From JACWAE01 sp963847595 (lineage in GTDB: Bacteria; Chloroflexota; Dehalococcoidia; SZUA-161): 64,000 bases of DNA. The position numbers and the translations under genes are program-made. Of the stretch, positions 1 through 7,781 are shown one piece after another (the stretch's first letter is position 1; the number at the start of each line of letters is the position of its first letter). The notes beneath the pieces were generated by a model. That model was not told the origin of the DNA, ran no database searches, and worked only from the letters and a program-made list of their open reading frames with translations. The DNA is taken from NCBI GenBank assembly GCA_963847595.1, contig CAWKAJ010000001.1, positions 1 to 64,000 on the forward strand. The letters are read 5' to 3'.

Positions 1-1
1 T

Positions 2-673
2 GAGACCGATGCCGGCGTCGTGCTGGCAGACGTTGGTCCCGGCACTACAGGCATCTCTGCCTATAAGAATCGCAACCTGCTGCTCACCGCTGTCCTTCCC
101 GTAGGCGGCAATCAGATCACCAGAGACCTATCCGTTGGCTTAGGGATACCATTCGAGATGGCGGAGGAGCTTAAGAAAGAGCACTGCAACCTGGCAGAAA
201 AGGAAAACCCAGACGAGAAGGAGGAACCGGCGGTACAGGTCAACTTCGATGGTGTCGGGAGGATATACAAGAAAGACATCGGCGATATCGTCAAGGCACG
301 TGTAGAGGAGATCATGAAACTGATCGTTTCTCAACTGGTGCAGCAGGTGCAATCTCAAAGCTACCTTGCCTACGTATCCGAATTTCCCGCGGGCCTGGTA
401 TTGACCGGAGGCACCGCTAATCTGGGTGGGATAAGGACTGTCGCCCAGGATATCACTGGGCTCCCCACCCGCGTAGGAATCCCCCCGGCTATGTCCGGAC
501 TGGCTGACCAGCTTCACAACGCAGCCTATGCCAGCAGTGTCGGCATCTTGCTCTGTGGCGGGAAAAATTGGCGGCAGGAACAAAGCTGGATAAGAAATGA
601 AGCAGGACTAAGGGACAAGGTCGTCGACAGAGTAAAGTCTGTCAAGCAGCTTGTTCCTTGGGGCAAGCCCTAG
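2..673 (+). CDS. ftsA: FtsA-like actin-fold cell division protein, C-terminal part (5' end outside window)
   Basis: The reading frame is open from base 2, so the gene begins before the window. The visible 223 residues include an actin-fold phosphate-binding motif, ADVGPGTTGISAYKN, followed by TAVLPVGGNQITRDL, which is the usual FtsA/PilM sequence around the second ATP-binding loop. Near the end, VLTGGTANLGGI and the PAMSGLADQLHNAAYASSVGIL stretch match the adenosine motif and C-terminal helix of FtsA. In the family this protein polymerises at the membrane and anchors FtsZ. ftsZ follows 62 bases downstream, which supports FtsA over PilM or Hsp70-type relatives. The C-terminal tail after residue ~200 is basic, and an amphipathic membrane helix is plausible but not proven. 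Confidence 0.85.
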   Translation, partial: ETDAGVVLADVGPGTTGISAYKNRNLLLTAVLPVGGNQITRDLSVGLGIPFEMAEELKKEHCNLAEKENPDEKEEPAVQVNFDGVGRIYKKDIGDIVKARVEEIMKLIVSQLVQQVQSQSYLAYVSEFPAGLVLTGGTANLGGIRTVAQDITGLPTRVGIPPAMSGLADQLHNAAYASSVGILLCGGKNWRQEQSWIRNEAGLRDKVVDRVKSVKQLVPWGKP

Positions 674-735
674 ACACCCGGACTAGCGTCTCAAAAGATT
701 AAGAGAAAAGACAGAGATTAAAGGAGGTTAGAAAG

Positions 736-1902
736 ATGGCAGACAGCAATATGGTAAGTACTCCTCCGGCTAAGATCAAGGTCTTTGGCATGGGCGGAGG
801 CGGTTGTAATGCGGTGCGCCGCATGGCGAGAGGAAAGTTAACCGGAGTAGATCTCTATGCGATAAATACCGACGCCGTGGCTTTGGCTTACACCACGACG
901 TCCGAGGATAAAATAACCTCAGTCCAAATCGGCCAAAAGGTAACCAAAGGCATGGGGGCAGGCGGTGACCCCAAGCTCGGCACCAGGGCTGCCGAGGAGA
1001 GCCGGGAGGAACTGCGCAAAGTTGTGCGCGACGCTGATATGGTCTTCATTGCGGCTGGGATGGGTGGAGGGACTGGTACAGGCGCCGCCCCGGTTATGGC
1101 AGACGTTGCCAGAGAGGCCGGGGCTCTCACGATCGCCATAGTCACCCGCCCGTTCACATTTGAGGGACAACATCGGCGCGACCAGGCCGAGGAAGGTATC
1201 GAGAGATTGGTGCCGGTCTGCGACACCCTCATTACTATTCCCAACGACCGCATACTAAATCTCTGCGACCGCAGGACAGCCGCAGATAACGCTTTCAAGC
1301 TGGCAGACGACATCCTGTACCAGGGCGTCTCGGCTATCTCCTCGGTTATCACCACCCCTGGTGAGATTAACCTGGACTTCGCCGACATAAAAGCAGTGAT
1401 GAAGGGCATGGGACAAGCGTGGCTGTCTATAGGGACCGCCACTGGTCAAAATCGGGCTGTAGAGGCCGCAAAAGCCTGTATCACCAGTCCCTTGCTCGAT
1501 GCCTCGGTAGAAGGTGCGACCGCCATACTGTTCACTGTCACGGCGGGCATGGACCTGACCCTGGCCGAGATACAAGAGGCTGCTGAGGTAATTCGCAAGG
1601 CAGCCGACCCCTCTGCCAACATCATCTTCGGCATGAACTACGCTCCTGAGATGTCCAACGAAGTCAGGATAACGTTAATTGCGACTGGCTTCAATTCCAA
1701 GCCGGGGAAGCTTAACAAGGAAGCCATGGAAAAGGAAATGAAGGAGCTACGCAAGTACTTGCTGGATGAGGATCAGATGGATATACCCGCCTTCCTGCGC
1801 AATCCCATTCAGAATCGCAGGCAGCAACTCGTATCTCGCGCTCAGAACCAGGACTCCCGAGCAGCGACTCCGAACAAGTTCAAGACTGCGCCCAGGCCTT
1901 AA
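736..1902 (+). CDS. ftsZ: Cell division protein FtsZ
   Basis: This 388-residue tubulin homologue polymerises with GTP to form the division ring. The N-terminal GMGGGGCNAV loop and the tubulin signature GGGTGTG (residues 110-116) bind GTP. NTDAVAL and the T7-like region NLDFADIKAVM, which completes the GTPase site of the next subunit, are also present. The start is fixed by a strong AAAGGAGG site about 8 bases upstream. The globular domain is followed by a short tail with DIPAFLRNP, which recalls the usual (D)IPAFLR segment, and then a basic, Gln-rich end. The canonical last-residue FtsA-binding peptide is not obvious. The gene lies directly after the ftsA-like gene, as in most dcw-type clusters, but no mur or ftsQ gene is visible on this side. 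Confidence 0.97.
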   Translation: MADSNMVSTPPAKIKVFGMGGGGCNAVRRMARGKLTGVDLYAINTDAVALAYTTTSEDKITSVQIGQKVTKGMGAGGDPKLGTRAAEESREELRKVVRDADMVFIAAGMGGGTGTGAAPVMADVAREAGALTIAIVTRPFTFEGQHRRDQAEEGIERLVPVCDTLITIPNDRILNLCDRRTAADNAFKLADDILYQGVSAISSVITTPGEINLDFADIKAVMKGMGQAWLSIGTATGQNRAVEAAKACITSPLLDASVEGATAILFTVTAGMDLTLAEIQEAAEVIRKAADPSANIIFGMNYAPEMSNEVRITLIATGFNSKPGKLNKEAMEKEMKELRKYLLDEDQMDIPAFLRNPIQNRRQQLVSRAQNQDSRAATPNKFKTAPRP

Positions 1903-1918
1903 CAAAATTAGCATAATG

Positions 1919-1951
1919 GGGGGAGGGTACCTTCTCTCTGGGCCCTCCCCC
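1919..1951 (+). terminator. Hairpin after ftsZ
   Basis: GGGGGAGGG (1919-1927) and CCCTCCCCC (1943-1951) form a perfect 9-bp GC-rich stem with a 15-base loop, 17 bases after the ftsZ stop. There is no T-tract behind it, so it may be a transcript-end stabiliser or an attenuator rather than a classical intrinsic terminator. Confidence 0.5.
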
Positions 1952-1967
1952 TCGGAGGATAGAGAAA

Positions 1968-2181
1968 ATGCAAAGCATAATTTCAGGGCGATCTAGCCGG
2001 CCTTGAAGAGACCAAGGTCAGCATCCAACTCCGCACTGGCGAAATTAAAATATACCCCCGGAAAGACCTCAGTATCTCTCTGCAATGGGTTTTCGATAAT
2101 ATGGGTCAGCCTGTAGTGTGCATGTTACAGGATGGTTTCGTGACAGACATTAAGCCCGGAGGACAAAGAATAGCAGTCTAG
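1968..2181 (+). pseudogene. Short frameshifted ORF behind ftsZ
   Basis: An ATG at 1968 sits 8 bases after GGAGGA (1954-1959), but its frame stops at 2004-2006 after 12 codons. The +1 frame is open from 1981 to a TAG at 2179-2181 and reads like ordinary protein, with EETKVSIQLRTGEIKIY and then a Lys/Asp-rich run and GFVTDIKPGGQRIAV. That frame has no ATG, GTG or TTG before position 2101. The simplest reading is a ~70-residue gene with one indel between about 1981 and 2003, either real decay or a sequence error. I do not recognise the product. Confidence 0.4.
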
Positions 2182-2259
2182 TGTTCTAATGTTGTAAATG
2201 GAGCACTTCTTAATAGATAAGTGTTCTGAACCAAAATCTTTAAGTAAGAAGGGGGACTC

Positions 2260-3756
2260 ATGGCTGAGATAAAACTTCAAACAGGGAGCCGCGTGTTCGA
2301 GGTTTTGGCATACCTTTGCCACAGTCCGATGGAAGCACTGAAACAGTTCGTGGAGAACGGGGCTGACGCCATAGAACAGGCAGACAAAAGCGATGGCTGC
2401 ATCCGCGTTCGCCTCGACCATTCCTCAGACCAGCAAAACAGGGCGGCACAGATAGTAGTCGAAGACAACGGCATCGGCATCGGCTCTGAAAAGATGAGCC
2501 ACATACTTCAAAACATCGGCAACTCTGAGAAATTACAGCATGTGCTCCGCGGTGAGAAGGGTGTAGGCATTCTGGCTTTTGCACTTATAGCAGACGAGCT
2601 GCACCTGTCTTCGCTCAACGGGGGCCACACGCCGAGTTGCCTCGTTCTAAAGAGAGAGTGGCTGAGAGAGGGCAGAGCCCAGATAATCGAACAATGCCCG
2701 CAGCACCATCTGAGCAAACCTGGCACCAGGGCTCACCTTATGGGTATCCTGCCTGAGATCGCCCCCCAGCTTACCAAAGCGCGGCTCAAGCAGTACCTGA
2801 GCCGCGAATTTGCCAATGACTTGAGACGAAATGTCTACACCATGCAGATTAGCGATGGTCACGGCTATGAGGCCGTTGAGCCCCGCATCTTCAGCGGCGT
2901 CCCAACGCTGAGCAGCAATATCAGCCTCGGTTCCTTGGGACATGCTTCGATACAGCTATATACACTTCCTTTCGATGCCGAAGGGACAAATATTGACCTC
3001 TGTGGCCGGGCTGGTATCCGACTCTGTGCCCTGACCGACCTTGAGGAATTCAAGAAGGAGCCGTGGCAAGGACAGAGGCTGGAAGGCTATGTGCGTTGCG
3101 ACAAGTTCCGCGGCACTGCAGACAAAGCTGCTGTAGTCCAGGACGAAGTCTACAAGGCACTGGCTGAGGCTCTGCATAGATTAGAGCCCGAGATAACAGA
3201 GAAAATCGGACAGGTTACTCAAGAATATCGCCAGAACCGGCTCGCTGAGATTATGAGCAGGGTAGATAGATTCATCGGCTACTTCCTGCGTTACAAAGAG
3301 ACAGGCGAGCTCCCCAGAAGGAAAATCATGGCCGGTGACCAGATAACTCCCGACCTTGTGCAGAGAATGGATTTGCCGCCTGTACGACCGAGCGCCAGAG
3401 TTCCCGTTAGCAGCCGCCCCCCAAGGACCAGCCAACCGTCTTTCCTGCTGGCCGACCTTTGTATGCCTCCGGAGGGCAGGTCACAATCAAGGGCATGGAG
3501 TGATAACGGGGGCAATGGTGTCAAGATCAACGTCTTGCACACCGACTTCTTATCATCGGAAAAAGATGACAAGCGTTGTGCTTGGTACCTGTTCAGCGTT
3601 TGGGCTAAACAACAACTGCTCAAAGAATATGGAACCGACGCCGAAGCGCTGGCCGACGAGATGGTGGGACTGTTCAGCCGGGCGGGACCACTCTTGAACC
3701 AGTTTGCAATTCACCCTCGCAGCTCTAGCCGCAATGTCGAAGCAGTAAAAAGCTAG
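2260..3756 (+). CDS. GHKL-fold ATPase (Hsp90/MutL-type ATP-binding domain)
   Basis: The 498-residue protein starts after a GAAGGGGG ribosome site. Its N-terminal third is a Bergerat ATP-binding fold: N-box QFVENGADAIEQAD (about residues 30-42, with the Mg-binding Asn), G1 box EDNGIGI (68-74) and G2 box GEKGVGILA (98-106). The middle has no catalytic motif I can name. The region around residues 375-420 is Pro/Arg/Ser-rich and probably a linker, and the last ~80 residues look helical. It is not a histidine kinase, because no H-box is present, and it is too short for Hsp90 or MutL. Similar stand-alone GHKL proteins occur as chaperone-like or Morc-like ATPases, but the substrate is unknown. It lies between the ftsZ region and an MFS gene 17 bases downstream, so the two may be co-transcribed. 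Confidence 0.75.
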   Translation: MAEIKLQTGSRVFEVLAYLCHSPMEALKQFVENGADAIEQADKSDGCIRVRLDHSSDQQNRAAQIVVEDNGIGIGSEKMSHILQNIGNSEKLQHVLRGEKGVGILAFALIADELHLSSLNGGHTPSCLVLKREWLREGRAQIIEQCPQHHLSKPGTRAHLMGILPEIAPQLTKARLKQYLSREFANDLRRNVYTMQISDGHGYEAVEPRIFSGVPTLSSNISLGSLGHASIQLYTLPFDAEGTNIDLCGRAGIRLCALTDLEEFKKEPWQGQRLEGYVRCDKFRGTADKAAVVQDEVYKALAEALHRLEPEITEKIGQVTQEYRQNRLAEIMSRVDRFIGYFLRYKETGELPRRKIMAGDQITPDLVQRMDLPPVRPSARVPVSSRPPRTSQPSFLLADLCMPPEGRSQSRAWSDNGGNGVKINVLHTDFLSSEKDDKRCAWYLFSVWAKQQLLKEYGTDAEALADEMVGLFSRAGPLLNQFAIHPRSSSRNVEAVKS

Positions 3757-3773
3757 AATCGGGACAGACCACC

Positions 3774-5624
3774 ATGGGTAAGCAACAAAATGTGCCGAAT
3801 GAGCACGTTAATGAAGAGTTAGAAAAAAAGAAAAGCCTCAAATACTTCCATGGCGAGGTAGCCGCAGAAGCAGCAGGGCAAGCAGGCAATGACTATGCAC
3901 CTGCTTCTATGGTGGCCGCTGGTGCAGGTGACGCAACTATCGCGCTGATGAGTACCCTGAACAACGTCGTGGCAGGATTGTTGTATATAAAAGTGCCTAC
4001 CGTCATTCAGAAGATAGGCTCACGGAAAAAAGCTATTCTGGTTCTGGCTTTCCTTGATGCCATTGGCTGGCTGCCACTTATCGCGATATTGCTATTCTTC
4101 AGACCTGTTAACCCACTCTGGCTCATACCTTGCTGGATATTCAACCTGATACCCGGAATGTTACTCACCCCTGCCCGCAGTAGCTGGCTGGCTGACTTGG
4201 TTCCCGCCAACATCAGAGGCAAATACTTCGGCATGAGGGCTGCCATATCAGGCGCTGCCTATCTTGGGACATTCTATGTCTTCAGCTATGTGCTGCAAAT
4301 ATTTAATAATCAAGCACTCAATGGTTTTGCCCTCCTCTTTTTCGTAGCTTTGGCGGCTAGTTTCGTCTGCTTCTTTATTTTCACTAAAATACACAATACC
4401 CCGGTCGCACCGGAGAAGGATGCAAACTTCGGCTTCTTCGACTTCCTCGGCGAGACCAGACAGAGAAACCTGGGGAAATTCATACTATTTGTCGCTTTCT
4501 TCCAGTTCGCTGTATACTTGGCCTATCCATTTTTCACTCCGTACCTGCTGAGCGATTTGCATTTCACTTACATATTTTTCGCTCTGGTGTTCTCCGCTCA
4601 ATTTGCAGCAAGAGTTCTTGTCGTGACACTCTGGGGTAAATACGCTGACAAGGCCGGCAATCTCAAAGTCATGAGAATCGTTTCCTTCGCGATTCCCTTT
4701 GTCCCGCTCCTCTGGCTCGCGTCGCCCAATGTACTTTGCCTTGTATTGGTTCAGTTATTCTCCGGAGCCTGCTGGGCAGGATTCGACCTGTGTAGTGGTA
4801 ACTTCATCTACGAAGCTGCACCCGCGGGGAAACGGCTGAAGTATATCGCTTATTACAAAGCCCTGTCCACCCTATTTATGGCCCTGGGAGCTTTAGTAGG
4901 CGCTTATCTTCTCGGCGTTGTCAGACCTGTACTGGGTTATAACATACTGGCTCTCTTCGTGCTCTCCGGTGTACTCAATCTTGCTGTGACAATGGTCATG
5001 TTCCCCAAGCTAAAGGAAGTGCGAGGCACAATGCGCTCTTACCTGAACGAGCCTGCCATGGTCACATCAGTGGCGCCGACCGTAATGCACAGGGAAGCCC
5101 TATTACATCGGCCAAACGAGTGGATTCGCTTCGGCAGGCCGCTGGTACCGGAAGCGGTCACCATGCAAGAGCAGACCGAGCCTGTTGCAGACAGTCGAGG
5201 GTTGTTCTACAGACAGCGCGAATGGCCCATGTTCGTTAAGTCGCAGGGCTTTGAAACATCGCCCTTGGAGAGCCATAGTGAGCCTGCAGCAGCCAGTCGG
5301 GGGCTGTTCTATCAACCCAGAAAATGGATGCCATCCGATAGGCCTCTGGCTGTTGAAGCAACCACTCCTGAGCCCCAGATCCGAAGCGAGAAAGTAGCAG
5401 CTAACTGGGGCCTGTTCTATCGCCCTGGTGAATGGAGCATGTTCGGCAGGCCCCAAGCTCCGGAAGCATCGTATGCTCATACTCAATCAGAGACAGAAAC
5501 TGTTGCAGCCAAGCGCGGCCTCTTTTATAGAGCGCAGGGATGGTTCGGCTCAGACAAGCCGGCTACTACGGAGAAAAACGTCAGGCAGTTAGGGCGACTT
5601 CAACCTGCCACAGTCTTAGCTTGA
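3774..5624 (+). CDS. MFS transporter with a repeated C-terminal cytoplasmic tail
   Basis: The first ~420 residues are a major facilitator with roughly 11-12 hydrophobic segments. Basic inter-helix loops such as KIGSRKKA and a cytoplasmic RGKYFGMRAA element, where LVPANIRGKYFG is the conserved motif-A-like part of this subfamily, are visible. The substrate cannot be told. The protein is unusually long (616 residues) because about 190 residues follow the last membrane segment. That tail holds five copies of a 34-36-residue unit with core GLFYRxxxW (starts near residues 441, 475, 509, 545 and 581). The 5' neighbour is the GHKL ATPase, 17 bases away. An N-terminal charged segment of ~45 residues precedes the first membrane helix. 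Confidence 0.8.
   Translation: MGKQQNVPNEHVNEELEKKKSLKYFHGEVAAEAAGQAGNDYAPASMVAAGAGDATIALMSTLNNVVAGLLYIKVPTVIQKIGSRKKAILVLAFLDAIGWLPLIAILLFFRPVNPLWLIPCWIFNLIPGMLLTPARSSWLADLVPANIRGKYFGMRAAISGAAYLGTFYVFSYVLQIFNNQALNGFALLFFVALAASFVCFFIFTKIHNTPVAPEKDANFGFFDFLGETRQRNLGKFILFVAFFQFAVYLAYPFFTPYLLSDLHFTYIFFALVFSAQFAARVLVVTLWGKYADKAGNLKVMRIVSFAIPFVPLLWLASPNVLCLVLVQLFSGACWAGFDLCSGNFIYEAAPAGKRLKYIAYYKALSTLFMALGALVGAYLLGVVRPVLGYNILALFVLSGVLNLAVTMVMFPKLKEVRGTMRSYLNEPAMVTSVAPTVMHREALLHRPNEWIRFGRPLVPEAVTMQEQTEPVADSRGLFYRQREWPMFVKSQGFETSPLESHSEPAAASRGLFYQPRKWMPSDRPLAVEATTPEPQIRSEKVAANWGLFYRPGEWSMFGRPQAPEASYAHTQSETETVAAKRGLFYRAQGWFGSDKPATTEKNVRQLGRLQPATVLA
5094..5579 (+). repeat. Five tandem 34-36-codon repeats in the MFS tail
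   Basis: The units begin at 5094, 5196, 5298, 5406 and 5514. The spacings are 34, 34, 36 and 36 codons. The shared core is R-G-L-F-Y-R-x-x-x-W, then x-x-F/S-x-R/K-P-x-x-x-E-A, joined by an acidic Thr/Glu-rich linker. The first copy is the most divergent, with HREALLHRPNEW. DNA identity between copies is only partial, so the repeat is old and maintained at protein level. Confidence 0.8.
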
Positions 5625-5675
5625 TAATGAGCCGATTGTCGAAACGAGGAGATCGTTTATTAACGGGGAGTTCAG

Positions 5676-5757
5676 AGGGGCAAAGCCCCTTTGACGAAGG
5701 ATTTGGGGGTGTCCCCCAAATCTTAAAATTCCCCCAAGATTGGGGGATATAGGGGGT
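5676..5757. repeat. Intergenic multi-hairpin repeat
   Basis: Three small perfect hairpins stand in a row: AGGGGC/GCCCCT (5676-5690), GATTTGGGGG/CCCCCAAATC with a 3-base loop (5700-5722), and CCCCCAA/TTGGGGG with a 2-base loop (5731-5746), followed by AGGGGGTTGA. The same CCCCCAAG...GGGGG...GGGGGTT pattern recurs near 19650-19725. It looks like a family of dispersed REP-like elements. It lies after the MFS stop and may also end transcription. Confidence 0.7.
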
Positions 5758-5830
5758 TGAAAAAGGATTAATAAACGACCTCAAACGAATGGCATTGACA
5801 AAGAATATGACAGAGCGGAGGGAAGCCAAT

Positions 5831-6229
5831 ATGAAAGGCACGAAGTTAGCAGGAGTAATCATACTGATAGCAATCGCAGCCGTTATGACTTCCGCTTGCG
5901 GTGGTGGCAGCAGCGCTAGCACAAACCCTAAACCTACCGCTGTTGCATCATCTGATATCAGCAAGCCAAACCCAACCGTGTTGTTAGTAAATGCCACCAC
6001 TGCTGGCATAGAGGATAACTACTACGCTATACTCAACATCACTGCAAAAAATGATGGCGCTGATGGTATCATAATCGTGGTCGGAACCATCACTCAAGCT
6101 GGACAGACCCAGAGTAATGAAATACCTGTCTACCTCACGTCAGGATCAGCACAGACTGTGAAGCTGGTGTTCCCGCTCAAGTGGAAGGGCGGAGAATGGA
6201 CACCGACTGTGCAAACAGAGATTCCTTGA
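5831..6229 (+). CDS. Small secreted lipoprotein
   Basis: The start at 5831 follows GGAGGG by about 8 bases; the upstream in-frame ATGs lack a site. The 132-residue product has a basic N-terminus (MKGTK), a hydrophobic run and a lipobox TSAC with Cys23 as the lipid anchor. A Ser/Gly/Pro/Thr-rich linker follows, and then a ~90-residue domain that reads as a beta sandwich (LLVNATTAGIEDNYYAIL). It has the style of extracellular FxLYD/DUF4352-like lipoproteins, comparable to the protein at 16412. The exact role is unknown. Confidence 0.75.
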   Translation: MKGTKLAGVIILIAIAAVMTSACGGGSSASTNPKPTAVASSDISKPNPTVLLVNATTAGIEDNYYAILNITAKNDGADGIIIVVGTITQAGQTQSNEIPVYLTSGSAQTVKLVFPLKWKGGEWTPTVQTEIP

Positions 6230-6277
6230 TCTGGATATAAGCACGAAACGCGCGGCTGATGCCATTGCACCACTAGC

Positions 6278-6862
6278 TTAGCTACCGCCCAGTGCGAAGG
6301 AAGCGAGACAGCTATATAATGCACCTTCCCTGGTCAACCTGCTCCTCATCAAGCTGAGTGACTCAACCTTAAAAGATGACTTTGCCCCTGTCTTCAGCGC
6401 AGCAACATTTTCACCCAGACGTCGTCTCTCTCCGGGTAAAGCCTCTTCCCGAACCCTCCCCAAAGTGAGATGAGGCGAGAAATCCCGCTTTTCCGGGGGA
6501 AACCCCAGAGGAGCAAGCACTCGGTCTATGTTGTTATGTAAAGTACGAAGCGGCTCTATCTCTCCCCCTACCCCAACCCAGACCACCCTTGGCACTTGAG
6601 AATTAGGAAAGGCCCCAGGCTCTCCGAGTTCCAGATAGAAAGGCGCAACTCCTCTCACAGCTTCTGAGAGCGCCTTATTCAGCGCCGGTATCTCAGCCTC
6701 ATCGACGTTGCCCAGAAACTTGAGGGTAAGATGAATGCCCTCAGAGCCAACCCATTTCACTGAGACACTTTTGCCTGTTTTCAGGTTATCCTGCATCTGA
6801 GAAAGCGCTGCCTTAATCTGACTCGGCAGTTCGATGGCAATGAAAGCGCGTATAGGTTCCAT
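6278..6862 (-). CDS. thpR: RNA 2',3'-cyclic phosphodiesterase (2'-5' RNA ligase family)
   Basis: The protein belongs to the 2H phosphoesterases: two HxTx-type motifs, HLTLKFLG and HLTLGRVRE, supply the catalytic histidines. The N-terminus RAFIAIELP is typical of ThpR/LigT. At about 194 residues the length is normal for the family. I chose the ATG at 6862, because the in-frame TTG at 6874 overlaps the stop of the upstream amidohydrolase and adds only MSFV. Family members open 2',3'-cyclic phosphates on RNA ends. The gene is translationally close to the amidohydrolase and probably shares its transcript. Confidence 0.88.
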   Translation of the reverse strand: MEPIRAFIAIELPSQIKAALSQMQDNLKTGKSVSVKWVGSEGIHLTLKFLGNVDEAEIPALNKALSEAVRGVAPFYLELGEPGAFPNSQVPRVVWVGVGGEIEPLRTLHNNIDRVLAPLGFPPEKRDFSPHLTLGRVREEALPGERRRLGENVAALKTGAKSSFKVESLSLMRSRLTREGALYSCLASFALGGS

Positions 6863-6870
6863 GACAAAGC

Positions 6871-7713
6871 TCAACTTAAAGACAGGAGCCTTTGAGCATT
6901 TCCTCCTAAAATCATGTTTTGGGCTTCCTCGGAGATGTCGAGGTTCCGGATAGCCTTAACAAGCTTGCTTTGTTTCATAAGTGGGTAGTCGCTGCCGTAA
7001 AGCACCTTATCCGGCCCTAAAATACCCGTAACGTGCTTGAATATCTCGTCTCGGTAGAGCCATGGTGAGGCAGCCGTATCAAAATAGACATTAGATAATG
7101 CTTTAGCGACCTCTGGCATCAAAGCATAAAAGGGCAATCCACCACCCCAGTGAGCACACACCAAAGTCAAATCAGGGAAATTAGTTATGAAGCGATATAG
7201 AAGGCCGGGAGTTATATTTCCCTTGCCAGGATAGGAATGCCCCACCGGCTCAGAGGCATGGGTGAGTATAATCAGTCGATGCTTCCTCGCAACCTCAGCT
7301 ATTGGTCCCATAATATCCTTATCAGCCAAATCAAACCCCTGCGTATCGCATCTCAGTTCTCCGACCCCCTTGACCCCGCCTTTGATGCAACGCTCAAGCT
7401 CGACTACCGCCTCCTCACTAGCGAGGGGCTGCACGGCGCAGAAGCCTACCAGCCTTCTCGGATAACGGGCTATCGCTTCCATAATATAGTCATTGGTTTC
7501 CCGACAAAGCTTGTGGCTCGACCAGCCGATGTTGAGCACTACCGATACATTAATACCATCTCTATCCATGTTGGAGATGAGTTCCTCGGCAGTAGCAATT
7601 TTGGCCTTAGGGTCGTTGTATAGAAGGTCAAAACAGGCGTCACGCCCTAGATAGCGATCACGATTTGCCCGCAAACCGGGTGGCAAGATATGGGTGTGAA
7701 AATCAATAATCAT
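6871..7713 (-). CDS. Amidohydrolase-2 family metal-dependent hydrolase
   Basis: The 280-residue TIM-barrel protein begins MIIDFHTHILPP, with the metal-binding HxH at the end of strand 1. It also shows LTHASEP (His), CAHWGGGLPF (His) and YGSDYPL (Asp), the usual metal and proton-transfer residues of the amidohydrolase-2/ACMSD group. Members are hydrolases or decarboxylases of small aromatic or carboxylic compounds; the substrate here is not visible. The start at ATG 7713 is preferred over a longer form that would add MSLRLYLVIILL. A TATAAT lies only 7 bases upstream of that ATG, so the transcript is probably leaderless. Confidence 0.85.
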   Translation of the reverse strand: MIIDFHTHILPPGLRANRDRYLGRDACFDLLYNDPKAKIATAEELISNMDRDGINVSVVLNIGWSSHKLCRETNDYIMEAIARYPRRLVGFCAVQPLASEEAVVELERCIKGGVKGVGELRCDTQGFDLADKDIMGPIAEVARKHRLIILTHASEPVGHSYPGKGNITPGLLYRFITNFPDLTLVCAHWGGGLPFYALMPEVAKALSNVYFDTAASPWLYRDEIFKHVTGILGPDKVLYGSDYPLMKQSKLVKAIRNLDISEEAQNMILGGNAQRLLSLS

Positions 7714-7720
7714 CAGCAAA

Positions 7721-7763
7721 ATTATAACAAGGTATAGACGAAGGGACAAGGATAATATATAAT
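7721..7763. promoter_or_regulatory. Back-to-back promoters between amidohydrolase and transketolase
   Basis: On the minus strand, TTGTCC (7749-7744) and TATAAT (7726-7721) are 17 bases apart and point to the amidohydrolase. On the plus strand, TAGACG (7735-7740) and TATAAT (7758-7763) are 17 bases apart and point to the transketolase pair. The two promoters overlap, so they may interfere with each other. Confidence 0.5.
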
Positions 7764-7781
7764 TGCCTCCCGGGGGTATGA

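Noticed and set aside
888..1442. Long minus-strand open frame across ftsZ
   Set aside because: Shadow of ftsZ codon structure; Ser/Ala/Pro-rich with no ribosome site.
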